The notes: a model not told the origin generated them from the sequence alone. A stretch of 64,000 nucleotides of DNA from Druceiella hillmani (GCA_039881145.1 JAYKKI010000037.1:14147501-14211500), one strand, 5' to 3'. Positions 1-12,345 are shown, numbered from the stretch's first letter. Numbers and translations are program-made.

Positions 1-259
1 GGTTGACTTTCTGGCGATTCCCAATTCAGTTGATCGGTGTCGAATCGACATTTTTGGGTCATCTTCGATAGTGGCCGTTACAGCGGCTATGTTTACTTCA
101 CTTCGCACTAATCTCTATGTGACGAATTGCCAGCGTACTGACACCATGATGACGACTGACCTCACGACGAAATTCACGTTGTGTATTTACAACTAAGCCG
201 AAATTTCTATAATATTTTTTAATAATTTCTATACGTTCGGCAAGTGCGAAACGATGCAT
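1..259 (-). pseudogene. Decayed mariner-like transposase with DUF4817-type helix-turn-helix, cut by the left edge
   Basis: From ATG at 259 the minus strand reads MHRFALAERIEIIKKYYRN, then VVNTQREFRREVSRHHGV and STLAIRHIEISAK, ending at TGA. This is the N-terminal DNA-binding helix-turn-helix typical of insect transposases annotated with the DUF4817 domain. Directly after the stop, in another frame, comes VNIAAVTATIEDDPKMSIRH and then RSTELGIARKST, the second helix-turn-helix of the same protein. The 20-30 residue linker that normally joins the two blocks is missing, so the copy has an internal deletion plus a frameshift. The catalytic domain lies beyond position 1. The sequence to about 370 may be its 5' untranslated or terminal part. 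It sits downstream of receptor exon 6, in the same orientation as the receptor. Confidence 0.8.
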
Positions 260-1057
260 GATAAAATGGCAAACCTTGCTGAATATTTTGACAGCTGGAT
301 GTCATTGGTAACTTTGAAAGCTGCTGCAACATAACAATTGGAAAAACTATCATTGCTATCTGGTCACCCCTCATAAGGAATTATTCTCTTTTACTCTTTA
401 GGGGATAACATAAAAAAGAAAAGTAGTAAAATATCCTTTTTTGAAATTGTTCTGTGTTACCAAACAGCTGTTTAGGATTTACTAAAAATTAGTCAATTTA
501 TTGATCAGTGTAGATCAGAGTTTTTCAGTTTTTAATATAAGAAAAACTTTTCCTCTTGATTTAGGTGTCGTAATAGAGTTAAAATATTTAGAATCTATAA
601 TTTATAGATTGAGATACGTATCAGAGAATGGTTTCTTAAGAGATAATACTGAATAAAAACCATTTATGGTACAAATAGGATTTTAGAAAGTATTTTAGAT
701 AACAAATATTAATGTAATTTTACAAATATAAATCCATAACAAACCAAGTATACATTTAACAGGCGTTAAAATATTGCAAATGTATCAGAAGATATGAAAT
801 TTAGAATCGTTGCTAAAGTTTACCCACAAGATTTAGGTAGATCTATAGTAACGTAGTTCTTTGTTATAATTTTGACTTTAACAACTTTGATAAGGAGAGA
901 GACCTATTCTTTATGAATCGATATCACACACGATCCGTAAGTTAAAAAAAGGACAACAATATATGAACTCGATAATATTTTCATTTAAATATTTTAGAGT
1001 TTTATCTATTGGCGTATATGCGGGTAAATATACTTTGTAACTATGCTCAATTTCGAG

Positions 1058-1198
1058 TTTATTTATTTATTTATTTCTGCAAGGTTACAAAACTAAGTAT
1101 ACAGTGGCAGACGTATTGCTACTAGAGGAATCTCTTACAGTCAACCACAATGAATTGGATGAGGACATTAAGTGCTGTGGCAGACTGTAAATGATTTG
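1058..1198 (-). mobile_element. Probable 3' end of a non-LTR retrotransposon with an (AAAT)n tail
   Basis: On the minus strand a moderately GC-rich block containing GGTTGACTGTAAGAGATTCC and ACGTCTGCCACTGTA ends in four AAAT units at 1058-1076. A unique 3' segment followed by a short AAAT tail is the usual shape of a 5'-truncated insect LINE copy, and the motif resembles recurrent LINE 3' ends of insects. No coding part is seen. The 5' limit is uncertain. Confidence 0.5.
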
Positions 1199-1697
1199 TA
1201 AACATTAATTAATTCTACTTAAAAATAAAATATATAATATTATATGGTAATAAAATAACATTAATTAAAAATCAAAGCAAAATTAACCTTTAGGAGTAGG
1301 GAGAGGACAGGAGTAGGGAGTAGAGACAGATAATGTATTTTCAGACGACTTTTTAACACAGACAACGAGGGCGCACTTTATATATTTGTAGTCAGTTCAT
1401 TTGTAAATGCGGTTCTATGTTGAGGGATTAGGAGGATATACTTATTTTTGGATCGTAGTTCAAGGTCGTGTGATGACAGGTATTGGAATCTAGATTTAAG
1501 GTATCGGGATTATTGAGGATATGATATACAAAACATAGAAGATGAAGGTTGTGCCGATCACGAATCTTTAACCATTTAAGACGTGAACGATACTTGGATA
1601 CATGGTAAATTTTTTTAAGACCGAAAATGTATCGAATACACAGGGTTGAAGTCGTTCTAATTTATTAAGCAAATGTAATTTATTAAGCAAATCCATT

Positions 1698-1727
1698 AAC
1701 GTTTGCTTAATTTATTAAGCAAACGTT
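1698..1727. repeat. Perfect 13-bp inverted repeat with flanking direct repeats
   Basis: The left arm 1698-1710 and right arm 1715-1727 (AACGTTTGCTTAA and its complement) are separated by TTTA. The arm core TTATTAAGCAAA also occurs directly at about 1663 and 1680, so this is a small repeat cluster. No function is inferred. Confidence 0.7.
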
Positions 1728-2609
1728 GACGGATTATTTTTGTAACCTTTTTTTGTCACTGGGTGTGTGGAGTTTACTGTAACCCGGATAGTGGGAGACA
1801 GGGTGTGGCGGATTGTTTTGGTGTCGAGTGTACTTGGCCAACTTCGGAGATCAGAGGGGCAAAGGGGGCTCTGACAGGGGAAAGGAAAATTCGATCACCC
1901 CGGGCTCTGTTTATTTCTTTTCTTTTTGTTTCTTTTTATATTTTTTAAGTTCATTTATATTTTTCGCACTATTTTTTGTTAGAACGCAGGGAATATCCTA
2001 TCTACCAATAAAAAAAGATTAAGATCATTTGAGTAGTTTCGAAAATTTCCTCGACCTAACAAATCTACATACTTTATTTTTTTATTATGTTAGTATGTGC
2101 TAATATTGCTGACGCCTTGCTGGTACTCATTGGAAATGTTGAATGCGATGAGTTCAAACTCGTCCCGAAGTACTGAAATATTGATATTGGAGTTGATATT
2201 GTTTTATATACCTGGATCTCATATTTGGATAAGGAGGCGTATATAGTTTAAAGTTTCCTAATCACGAACCAATATTCTACGGCTCTTCACTATCGAACAT
2301 ATTCTGGCATCTCTCGGTGACATGAATTTATTGAATTTTTATATTTTTATCTCCTCTGTTGAAATTTTCAGGAATGCGATTATGGTTATTTTGAATGGTT
2401 CGAACTAAAGCAGAATTTAGTCAAGTCTTTAATAAATTAATCAGTAAATAACGCACATCTGCTCTGCCTCTATTATAATTTTACGATTTATAGTGGATAT
2501 AATTTTACGATTTATAGTTATTTATTCAAATATGTGATACGATATTTTAAAATTTATTGCGGCCAAATCTTGGCAAAAACGATTATAACTTTAGTAAGTA
2601 ATGAATTAC

Positions 2610-2777
2610 CTTAACGCAAGGCCTCGTAGATTGGAGATTATTACTGGAATTTGGTCCAGAATTGTTCCACTTCTGTATTATCTGCTGCACTTGTGGCTTG
2701 CTGGCATCAACCAATCGGAACACCGTTATATTAGTGCCACCATATTTGAAATCTTTCAAATCAATAATCTGCAAATC
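2610..2777 (-). CDS. Kainate-type receptor, exon 6: amino-terminal domain
   Basis: The acceptor is TTTTTCACAAG|GATTTG and the donor GTTAAG|GTAATT. It encodes 56 residues: DLQIIDLKDFKYGGTNITVF, RLVDASKPQV, QQIIQKWNNSGPNSSNNL and QSTRPCVK. The KYGGTNIT-FRLVD block is a hallmark of kainate-type receptors. NIT, NNS and NSS are potential N-glycosylation sites, as expected for an extracellular domain. It ends at phase 0. The next exon, which in this family encodes the TEAALMYDA-like helix, was not found in positions 260-2609 and presumably lies outside the window. Confidence 0.92.
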
Positions 2778-3409
2778 CTTGTGAAAAATTGTTTAATTGC
2801 TAAACAATTTGTGAAAATGTATAATTTTGCATCTATTAGATCATTTATTAGAATAGAAACAAAGAATATAGCACAATTATTTCCTCGATTGTAATTATAC
2901 CTTTCTATCTCTCTGTCAATAATTTAAAGTGGACAAAGTGGAATGTAGAACATGTGTGTTATTAAAATCTGTGGAAGTTGGTATCCTTGAAAGTGCCAAG
3001 AAGTCATTGAAATGGCTCATTTTGATGGATATATAATGTCAAAAGAAGATATAAATAAATAAAAAGATGAATTGGTGAAATGTTAAATTAGTAAATATTT
3101 GGGAACTATTGCCAACAAAAAAAATTCGAAGTTGAATGAAGGAATACTAATTTAATTAATTTATTTTAAACACTGTTTCTCAATGATTTTTGGGCTTCTA
3201 AATTTAGGTTTTGCTTGGTAAACTTTATAATACATTTGAAGTAATAAATTTCTTGATCTTTTTTTCGGAACAAGACTGACTAATTATAACCTTAAAACTA
3301 GAGTCAATAATAAGGAATAGACAGGTCTATCGAACTTGTATACGTATGTATGCATGCTTGCTTGCGAGTATTCGTGGGTACGTATGTTTTTGTGTTTGTA
3401 TATATCGGC

Positions 3410-3441
3410 CTCCTGATAGCCCTGAAAATGGCTATCAGGAG
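3410..3441. repeat. 12-bp perfect hairpin in intron 5
   Basis: Arms 3410-3421 and 3430-3441 are exact reverse complements (CTCCTGATAGCC) with an 8-nt loop. It is more GC-rich than its surroundings. It may be a mobile-element remnant or chance. Confidence 0.6.
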
Positions 3442-4990
3442 ATAGATTGAAAATGTTGGAATGGGATGAAATAATTGTCAATTGGCTGCCAAATATAAAT
3501 TTTATAACGTCACATTATGTGATCTGCTGTGCGTATTTTCATATTTTTATTTTTTGTTTTTTTATATCAATTCCTCTTTGTATTTGCAAATTCTGTGTTA
3601 AGTGTTGAGTACTAGAATGACATTTAAGCTGAAAAACATAACTAATACTTCCTTGACAATGTTTACTTTTGTATGGCAATTTTTTCAAATTATATTTTTT
3701 AATAAAATAATCGCGATCGAGCTATACTTTTTTTACTGTTAATACTTCGTTTTTTACTTATTTTCTTCCATTTAAAACAAAAAAAATACGAAATTCACAT
3801 TTTTGATATAGTGAACTTGTTCCATATTTTGTCCATAATGTGTTAAATTATCTAGATTATCAAAACCATCTGTAGTCAATCTACTATATTCAGTTCCGAA
3901 TAATAAACAAGGCCAGCAATACATTTTATTCAAAATTCAACTTTCGTTTAGCCATCAATACCAAACGTCAAAATTACGTAAAAATGCCCTATATTAGATT
4001 TATTAGGAAAGTTTAGTTTCAAAATTGTATTTCACTGACTAAAATATGATAAGTATTTTACTGACAAAATATAATACGTTACTTAAAAACCGGAAAATTA
4101 TTAAAACATTACGAAACACTGATTTATAAAATTATCTTATGAACGAGATAAATACGAGAATAATAGCAAAGATTGACTGTCAGCTTTATAACATCACGAT
4201 GATTCTTTGCGCATGTGTGTGCGTAATAAACATAGGATTATTTCAGTCTGAATATAGTCGGGATTACGTATCTGTTCTGTGACCCGGATAATCTTGTCAA
4301 TTCCAGCTTACCTTAGGACTATGAACTGACAGCTTAAAGTGAGGTAATCAATTTTAATTTGGTATGGACCGATTCTCAGTTGAGGAGTTTTTGTAATTTG
4401 GCAGGAATGAAGTTTGTATGTTTTATCTACAATTGCACGTAACATTTGCTTTGTGCTACAAATCATATATTGAATTGTGGATTTAGCTTGAATACCACAA
4501 ACGAAATATGTTTAAATTTTCATAAATATGTGATGTATATGCTAGAGGGAAATGCAAGCTACGTGTAATTGTTTTTTGCACTGCGCGCCATTGATAAATA
4601 CTTTCTATAGTTATATTTCTCAAATATACTTAAACCTTAACACCTTACATATGTACCTGTACTTAACGGATTTAATTAAAGTTCTGATATTTACCACGAG
4701 TGATAATAAAAATTGTTCTCCTTGGAAATAACAAATTATTGAACTTCAATAACTTTCGTTTTCATCATTTTATCCACAAGAAAACCAGTACTGTACAAAT
4801 TATCTTATTGAAAAATATTTTAATGAATTAGTTTATTGATTAACTTTTTAACTTTAATAACGTTATCGATTTAAAACTCTTTTAAAATTATATTTGACGA
4901 AATATTTTAAGAAAGTGTTTTGCAATGTTCCTAAATAAAATTTATTTAAATATTTTGTTATTTCAACTTGAGTAACAAAAAAATCTTCAT

Positions 4991-5041
4991 CGTGTATGAA
5001 TATTTAGAGAAAGTTTCGTGTATGAATATTTAGAGAAAACC
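4991..5041. repeat. Tandem duplication, 26-bp unit, two copies
   Basis: CGTGTATGAATATTTAGAG occurs at 4991 and again at 5017, nearly identical, in a head-to-tail arrangement. It is a simple local duplication inside intron 5. Confidence 0.8.
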
Positions 5042-6063
5042 CACTATTATAGTTTTTTATTCTTAATTATTTTTTTAATAATAAACCAAGTTTTAATGCT
5101 ATTATTACAGAATTGTCTTCAAAATTTTTGGTTCTGCTAAGGGTTTTCAGATGGCCTAATATAATTACTTTTATTGTAGTGTCAATGCTGTCCATTGTAC
5201 ATTTTTTTCGTAAGTAGTACTTAAAGTAATAAATCAAATAACAATATAACAGGCGTGAAGTGAACAGTTATTCAATTAAAAATAATTCTTCAAATCTATA
5301 AGACGAAGCACGTACGTTTCCCTGGTGCGTTTGGACAATATTCACCGTCTCTTTACTTTGTTACATAACGACTTCACAAATTTATTTATTATATTTTATA
5401 AACGAGCACAATGAGATATAAATGGACACCATACCGCCCATGGTTCTAATTTCTTTCCAAAATTATTTTTTTTGTACAGATACTCTCATCGTGGATACTT
5501 TAGCGAAGCATTAGCTGATAAATAAACATTCAACAATTATTATTTTTTTAAATTTCGCATTCCATATTTAAAATTCGTCATTATTATAATATACTTTTAT
5601 TACTTGATAGTTAATATTTAACATGTTAGTGTTATTATTATCTGTAAAATTGGTAATTGTTATATTTGGCAAATTTGGTGTATTATTATTTTAAATTGAT
5701 ATAATATTATAAGTTGATATTTGATACTTAAATGTTATTGTTATTGAGATTATTATTTGTTCTGTTTGACTGGAAATATTGTTTTTTATTGTAATTTTGC
5801 AGTTTTTTTGAGGCAGTCGGTGTGCTGTGATTTTGTTATTGCCCTAACGGAATTGATACAAATACAATTCTAAATTACACACCCTTTTGCAAAAAATTGA
5901 CTCTCTTCCATATAATTAATAGGGGTATATCGAAATATTTAAACATCCTTTAAATAAAATCTTTGTGACAAGTTGAATTTCTTTTGACTTTTGACGGAAT
6001 ATATATAGTATCACTTAGAAGTAAAATTTACGAATCTTTGATTTTTTTGCTTTTGTAGCTTAC

Positions 6064-6205
6064 CAGTGAGGTGATGATGTAACTGTGATATTCGGACATC
6101 ATGCCGACCTGTTGCGCCTGCTTAAGTATATCGTGGACGCGTTCTGTAGCGCAGTCCAGCACTATACGCGAATCCGCTGAGACCTTCATTTGCTTTAAAA
6201 AAGGT
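6064..6205 (-). CDS. Kainate-type receptor, exon 5: amino-terminal domain
   Basis: The acceptor is TTTCCTTACAG|ACCTTT and the donor TCACTG|GTAAGC. It completes an arginine codon and encodes 47 residues: PFLKQMKVSADSRIVLDC, then ATERVHDILKQAQQVGMMSE and YHSYIITSL. The LDC, ILKQAQQVGMM and YHSYIITSL motifs are strongly conserved in kainate-type receptors, forming the second lobe of the amino-terminal domain. It is too short for an ORF scan and was found by reading the minus strand. The frame is open and it joins exon 6 at phase 0. Confidence 0.93.
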
Positions 6206-7008
6206 CTGTAAGGAAATAAAAATAGTTTTAAAAAATTAAAAAAAAAAAATTTAAATTTGTGTAAAGCACTTCACCAAATGTGCAGTAACTCTGTTGATAG
6301 CTTATGGTCCAGTTAACATCATACTTTAAGTTTTGAATTTATTTATTGATTGACGTTGAGCATTAAATAAAGCTATTCTAAAAATATTTAGAGTTCTATA
6401 ATTAAAAAAAGGATCCATTATAGCTTTGTTGCTTCCGTCCGTTCATCTGCCACGGTCTTACAATTTCCATAACTTTAGACTTATGTCTATAATTTATGTG
6501 TATTTCAGCAGTCATTAAGTAGGTCTTTAATTATGTTTAATTTAACATTTATCATTTTATGATTACACATAAGTACAACCAGTACTTTATCATTAGAGGT
6601 CGTCAAAATATTGCTATGTAATATCGATATTAAAATGTTAAATCAACATATAAAGGGATGTGGTGCAAAATTGATAATGAAAATAATTTAAGCCCTTTTA
6701 TCGGGTTTTGAGTCCAAAGTTATTTGAGCGTAAGATGATGACACTCGTTTTTTTAATTTTTTGTGTGATTACATGATACCACGTTAAACGATATATATCA
6801 ATAGTTTAATTAAATCTTAAAAATAATTTAAGTTTAACAGAGAGAGTATCGTAAACACAATATTAATATCGCGAGCGGTGTTTTCCAATTTTGAAGAGTT
6901 GGCTTTGAAAATGAGGAGCTTAATGTTTTATATTTGTTAGAAACATTAAGCTTGTTGATATAAAGGACCACTTATTAATGGGAAAACATTATATAAGCAT
7001 TATATTTT

Positions 7009-7050
7009 GAATTTATACATCGGAATTTATACATCGGAATTTATACATCG
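7009..7050. repeat. Tandem repeat, 14-bp unit, three copies
   Basis: The unit GAATTTATACATCG is repeated three times without a mismatch. A fourth partial unit (TTTATACATC) follows at about 7061. Confidence 0.85.
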
Positions 7051-9560
7051 GAACGGAAGCCTTTATACATCATTTTTTTTTAATTTTCGCATTACGGTAA
7101 AGACACCATTTAGATGATATTTTTGAAATAAGATTTCTTTTAAGAAAATATTATTTATTAATTTTCGGTATACATACGTTACGTGATTAATATTTTATAA
7201 GAGAAAGATAAGTATATTGAATTTTGTATCTCTTTACTTCTAGACTACGAGTACATAACTTCACTAACAGCTACGCACTTCAGTAATAGATCTGACTTCT
7301 ATTTTATAAATTTTCTCAAAAATATACAGGTCACAAGTTCGGTATTAATATCTACTTTAAATACACTCACCTATGAATAAATCAAAACTAGATGCGGGTA
7401 AAAGGTACATTCCAACCTGAAATCGGATTAGCTTGCTTTATTTTCTGCTCTCGGCAAATGCAACAGATGGAGCTTTATATCTCGCGGGGCGGAGGATGAT
7501 ATGGAAATTCATATTATTTATTAATTAAGCCTGTGTGGTCGGTTTTGTCGCACGGCATCAGTGAGTGCCGGTACAATATTGATGCGTGACCGCACACTCT
7601 CGAACTAAGCGATCGTATTTCAGTTACACTGAGAATTGTATTATTCCATTTTTAGCTAAGGTCATGTTTCAGTACTGACTTATTTAATTTAATTTTATTT
7701 TACAACTGTAATAAAAAAATTAGATGTGATCAAAATAAAATTATGGATATGTGTAACAGCTATTAGACGAATAACTGTAATTATATTTAAATGCTTTTAT
7801 CGAAAGTGCTTTGCGCGTTCATTTACCGGTATACGCGTACATCGTAAGAAATATTTTTATGTATTTTTGACTAATTAAAATAATTAAATAATTTATGAAA
7901 ACCTGCCCGAATAACAATGCTAAACAAGTATTTATCTAGTTTCTTAATTTTTAGAATCGTCTCAAAGCAGCCTGGTCTGACTTGAACCTTATAAAGTCAG
8001 AAGAAGTTTTTCTTCAGAGACGAATTTATTAATTTATATTAGTTTAGATAACAAGAAATACATGTAAGAATATAATTTTACTAATTTATAATTTATGAGC
8101 CACAGAATGGAAGATTTTTTTCACAAAACATGTCTCTTACATTTTCTATTTTTAATTTTTCCAATTCCATAGTTTTGTCGGAAATATTTGAGAGTGTCTT
8201 TAATGTTCAATAATTAAATAATATAATTACCTTAACGCTTAGAAATGGATAAATATTTCTAATTGTTTTAAACTCGTTACTGAGTGTTAATTAGGCAAGT
8301 GAAAGAAAAATACGTTTCCTTTTGATTACCATTCTAGTATAAATCACCACACCTCGTGCTTATGAATTCTTTTTATCGATTAATCTCCTTGAATTTTATA
8401 TTCTAGTAATTTGCTTGAAGTCATTGATTAAATCTTAACTTTCACTGCCTTGTATCTGTACAGTTGTAGGAAATCAATGTAGTCCTTAGGTATAAATTCT
8501 TGGTGGACAGACCTCTCAGTTGGCGGGGCCAAGGAGGAGCATTTTCTTCTCACGTCTTTTTGGCATTTACCAAGTAGTTGTGACGAATATCGAAAAGATT
8601 TAGTATCTTTGGGCTGATGTTACTTATATTAATTCAATAATAATCACTTTTAATACTCTAATTCAGTGGGTTCTCCAGTTAATTCAATTAAGTTTTAAAC
8701 TGTCATCGTTTGCTAGTCACACGTAGCTTTCTAAAATAAATTTCTTCGACGCAACTGAAGTTGAAACTGCATCAATGTTTACATTTACGTCAACTGTTAG
8801 ACAGATCTATTGGTTAATGAGAATTTTATTCAGAAATCATTGTTCAATAAATAATATTGATCGTCGCATATTCTCTCGAACGTCTGAAAAATTTTCTAGT
8901 TGATAAAACTAAAGGTCAATTTTCATTATATCTATGGCTAATTAGCAGATTACGGCAGAAATTTTTACTTTTGTTTATGTACATAAATGAAATATTTATC
9001 AGCTCAATCAAATATTTTTTCATAACCAGTTTATGTCTAATATTAGGTTAATTTGACGTTTTAAAGATTATTTTCGTTCATTTAAACGACCAGTTTATTA
9101 ATTATTGGCTCATTTAAATGTCTAGTTTCTTAATTAATAAACTGATCGATTGGATGAACCAAAATAATAGTTGAAATGTTTCTCGTGAAGTTATATTTAA
9201 GATATGCATTCTTATTTACTATTGGACAAAATAGTTTAAAAATAACATTATTCAAATTAAAGGAGCAAAAAATTTACTTTCATATTTAAAATAGGTTTTA
9301 TAATCTTATTATAATTATGTTATATATTGTCGTACCGTTGTTAACAGAAAATATCTGTAAATGATGCGGATTGCGTTGGTAATTTGAAAACAATGATACT
9401 CAAAATTGATTTAGACCATGTAATAAAATAACCCTATTTATGTCGTAAATAAGGGTTCATTTACAGACAAATAATAAATTGATTTGAATTTCACGGTTGA
9501 TCTTTATACACCATTCATTAAATCGAGATCATCTAAATCAACCCATTTGAAAAAAAAAAT

Positions 9561-9712
9561 TGTGTTTGTACTTATGTACGCGCGTTAGAAATTATAATTT
9601 TTTAGCATAGTACAAGAATAACTTTATTTAGCACGCAATTAATGGAAATAAAATAATGAGAGGACTGGAGCGTGGTTATTATGGATATATATCGTATTAA
9701 AATGGTAAAACT
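9561..9712. repeat. Dispersed repeat A, copy 1
   Basis: About 150 bp beginning TTGTACTTATGTACGCGC and including AAGAATAACTTTATTTA and TTAATGGAAATAAAA recurs with substitutions at 29662-29805 in the same orientation. This copy runs into a (TA)n array at 9724. It is a mobile-element family of unknown class with no coding potential seen. Confidence 0.8.
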
Positions 9713-9719
9713 ATATATC

Positions 9720-9723
<4 letters not shown>

Positions 9724-9791
<68 letters not shown>
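9724..9791. repeat. (TA)n microsatellite
   Basis: About 34 uninterrupted TA units. Open frames crossing it (Tyr-Ile repeats) are artefacts of the microsatellite. Confidence 0.97.
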
Positions 9792-9793
<2 letters not shown>

Positions 9794-10464
9794 CACGGGC
9801 AGGAATATTATATTGCCCCAAGTGATATAGAGATACTGTATTGAATCTGGGTATTTCGTATATAATAAACCGTGGACTGATAACGATATTGTCGAATCTG
9901 ATACGATATGACACGTTATGATACCAGCGAGCGGCGGCTACAGAACCGAACCGAGTGAAAGAGCATTGAATAAAATAGCAATAGTTGTTCACTTCCAACT
10001 TAGATTTTGTTAGCTTTTGACCTTGAACTTTGTATCGAAGAAATTAAGTGAAACATATTTACTCTATTTTTAGATTCGTGCGTGCAAGCAAGTGCAAATA
10101 TTTGCGTTAAACGTTATTGAATTGCTTAGTTTTATTACTGAATACAAAAAAAAATATTTTATTTAATTGTAATTAGTAGGTGTAAATAAAGAGTTTTAGT
10201 AATAAATTGCTTAGTCATTATATAATAAAAACAGTATATTAATGACATATATAAATAAAAAAGTATATAAATAAAAAACAGTATATTAAAAGTATATTAA
10301 TAAAAAACGTCAAACTGATTTTGTTTTAGTGTAAAAAATTCTTTGTATACTATTGAAATATAATCAGTGAGTGTAAATAAATAATTTAAGTGAAGAAAGT
10401 GCAGTGTAAATATGTAAATAATATCTCCTCTTTTACAAAATTATTTAAATTGCTTCGTATAAAT

Positions 10465-12345
10465 TCTAGCGTATTGTGGGACTATTTTGATAAGACAAAT
10501 ATCGCGGACAAAAAGGCTAAATGTCGAGTTTTATGGTGACACTTATAGTTATAAAGACACGACTAGATACTTAAAGGCGCATTTAAAAAAAACATTTGGA
10601 TGTTTATTCTAGGGTTATTATCGAGCAGCAAGAAATAAGGACGATCCCAATAACAAGTCAGATTATTGCCAGCGTATCAGTAACGGCATTGACTTCGACA
10701 GCGTTTACTTTAATTTCGACGATTTCAACAGAGATGACAGCAACGAATTCGATAGAGACGACTACGTCATCAAATACGACAACTGCCACGACTTCAACGG
10801 CGACAACTTCAAGAGGTACTATAAAACAACATCAACAAATAATGGATTGCTATAGAACTTTCAAAACACTTTCGGGAGAATTAAAACGGAAAATCGACTG
10901 CGATTTTTTTCCATTATTTTTTAGCCATTAACAATGGTAGTAGTAGAGAGATCTTTCAAAAAATTGTTAGTAGTTATCAACTACCGAGTAGAAAAAGTAT
11001 TTCAAATGTGATGATTCCGGTTTAATACAACAAAACGAAAGACGAATTTAAAATTAAACTGGGGACTAATTGCGACACAGAGTATGTGTGTCTCACAAGC
11101 GATCTAGGACATCAAGAGCTAATGAAGCTTACTTGCCCGTTACTGGTTATTTTATCACGGAAGAGTTTAAGTTGAAGACCGTCTTACTAGACTATATTCA
11201 TTTGGGAGATTCTCATACAAGTGACAGTATTCAGGCAGTTTTAACCAATATCTTTACGGAATAGGGATTAACTAACAAAATAAATTTTGTTGTATCTGAT
11301 AATGCTGTCAACATTCGCAGAGCCATCAATAATATCGGATGGAGGTATGATAGGTGTTATGGCCACACACTAAATCTTATTATGCGGACCGCCATGTCAA
11401 GTACACAGTCCCTAGTGGACACATTCGATAAAGTAAAAAAAAATTGTATGGTTTTCCAAAAGCAGCAGTACTGCTTTAGAAGAGCTTTTAAAGGCCCAGA
11501 CAAATGACCTGTCAAACTGCAATCCTAAGCGTGTGATCCAAGAAATCCCAACTCGATGGAATTTCACTTTCCATATAATAAGACGTTTCGCGAAATTGGA
11601 GCAACTTAACAGGTCAGTAGTTGCAGTGCTCAGTAAGGACCTACCTATTATAAGCAATGAACTAGCTGAAGTAGACAATATATTTAAGCCTTTTGCCATT
11701 ACAGCTTGCGACACACTACTAGCTGAAGAGAAAAGTTCGCAATGACATAATCAATCATTTGAGGATGGGTATCATAAGTAGATTCACACATGTTGAGAGA
11801 AGTAGGATATTTTCTATTATACATTTTTAGATACCACATTAAAATTAGCCATATTTTCGGACTCTATTGAGGCAAATGATACTAAAACTTGCTCGAGACT
11901 TATTGGTTTCAATGATGACAGAAGATGAAACAGACTCAGCACATATGGAAACCTTAGATTCTTCTGTCTCACCATTGGAATGCAATGACAAATTTTCACC
12001 GTGGACCACCCTCAATCAAATAGTTGGCACCAAACAGTGCACCGGAATGCCGCTACTAAAGGCTATAGAGGAAATCGACACATATGTAAATGATGACATT
12101 TTTCCCCTTAAAAATGAAAGACCATGGAACTGCCACCTAGAATGGTGGTGCAATCACAGGCATACCTATTCATATTTATATAAGCTATTCAAGCGATACG
12201 GAAATGCGATGGCTTGCTTGCGAACGGACGTTCAGTAAAACGAGCTTAATAATTATCAATGGCCGTCGCACCGGCTTGACATCGAATAATTGAAAGTTAA
12301 GAAACACACATTTTTGATAGTTAATCTGAATGAAAACAGATTTAA
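10465..12345 (+). pseudogene. Heavily mutated hAT-superfamily transposase (ZBED-like)
   Basis: Plus-strand pieces in changing frames follow the order of a hAT transposase. A BED zinc-finger remnant at about 10465-10600 reads SSVLWDYFDKTNIADKKAKC, then YSYKDTTRYLKAHLKK. A Thr/Ser-rich linker follows (10620-10830). The core has TSRANEAYLPVTGYFITEEF and LLDYIHLGDSHTSDSIQAVL at 11110-11262. Next come NKINFVVSDNAVNIRRAI and CYGHTLNLIMRTAMSS at 11275-11400. The C-terminal dimerisation region reads HTYSYLYKLFKRYGNAMAC, then CERTFSKTSLII-NGRRTGLT up to about 12290. The VSDNA and CYGHTLNL blocks match conserved hAT motifs. At least five stops or frameshifts disable it. I could not identify terminal inverted repeats or an 8-bp target duplication. 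Confidence 0.87.

Larger units (their letters stand above)
260..2609. other. Intron sequence downstream of receptor exon 6
   Basis: This is AT-rich sequence with the LINE tail described above. A GC-rich patch lies at about 1760-1905, of unknown origin and with no recognisable protein on either strand. A perfect palindrome lies at 1698-1727, and a 26-bp tandem duplication at about 2475-2520. I looked for the next receptor exon on the minus strand and found none. Confidence 0.6.
2778..6063 (-). other. Receptor intron 5 (3.3 kb)
   Basis: The intron lies between exons 5 and 6 with GT-AG ends. It is AT-rich with no supported gene. It contains a 12-bp perfect hairpin at 3410-3441 (CTCCTGATAGCC arms, 8-nt loop) and a 26-bp tandem duplication at 4991-5041. 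Confidence 0.8.

Noticed and set aside
1763..2022. Overlapping short plus-strand frames over the GC-rich patch
   Set aside because: Neither resembles a known protein. The second half is a low-complexity Phe run from poly-T.
9602..9998. Open frames rich in Tyr-Ile repeats on the minus strand (also near 12510-12795, 18999-19260, 27369-27585, 34287-34601, 51855-52106)
   Set aside because: They are translations of (TA)n microsatellites with no protein-like flanks.
10596..10931. A 111-codon Thr/Ser-rich plus-strand open frame as an independent mucin-like gene
   Set aside because: It lies exactly between the BED-finger and core blocks of the hAT relic and is that protein's linker.
11867..12238. 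123-codon plus-strand frame as a separate gene
   Set aside because: Its content (HTYSYLYKLFKRYGN) is the C-terminal part of the hAT transposase and the preceding parts are in other frames.
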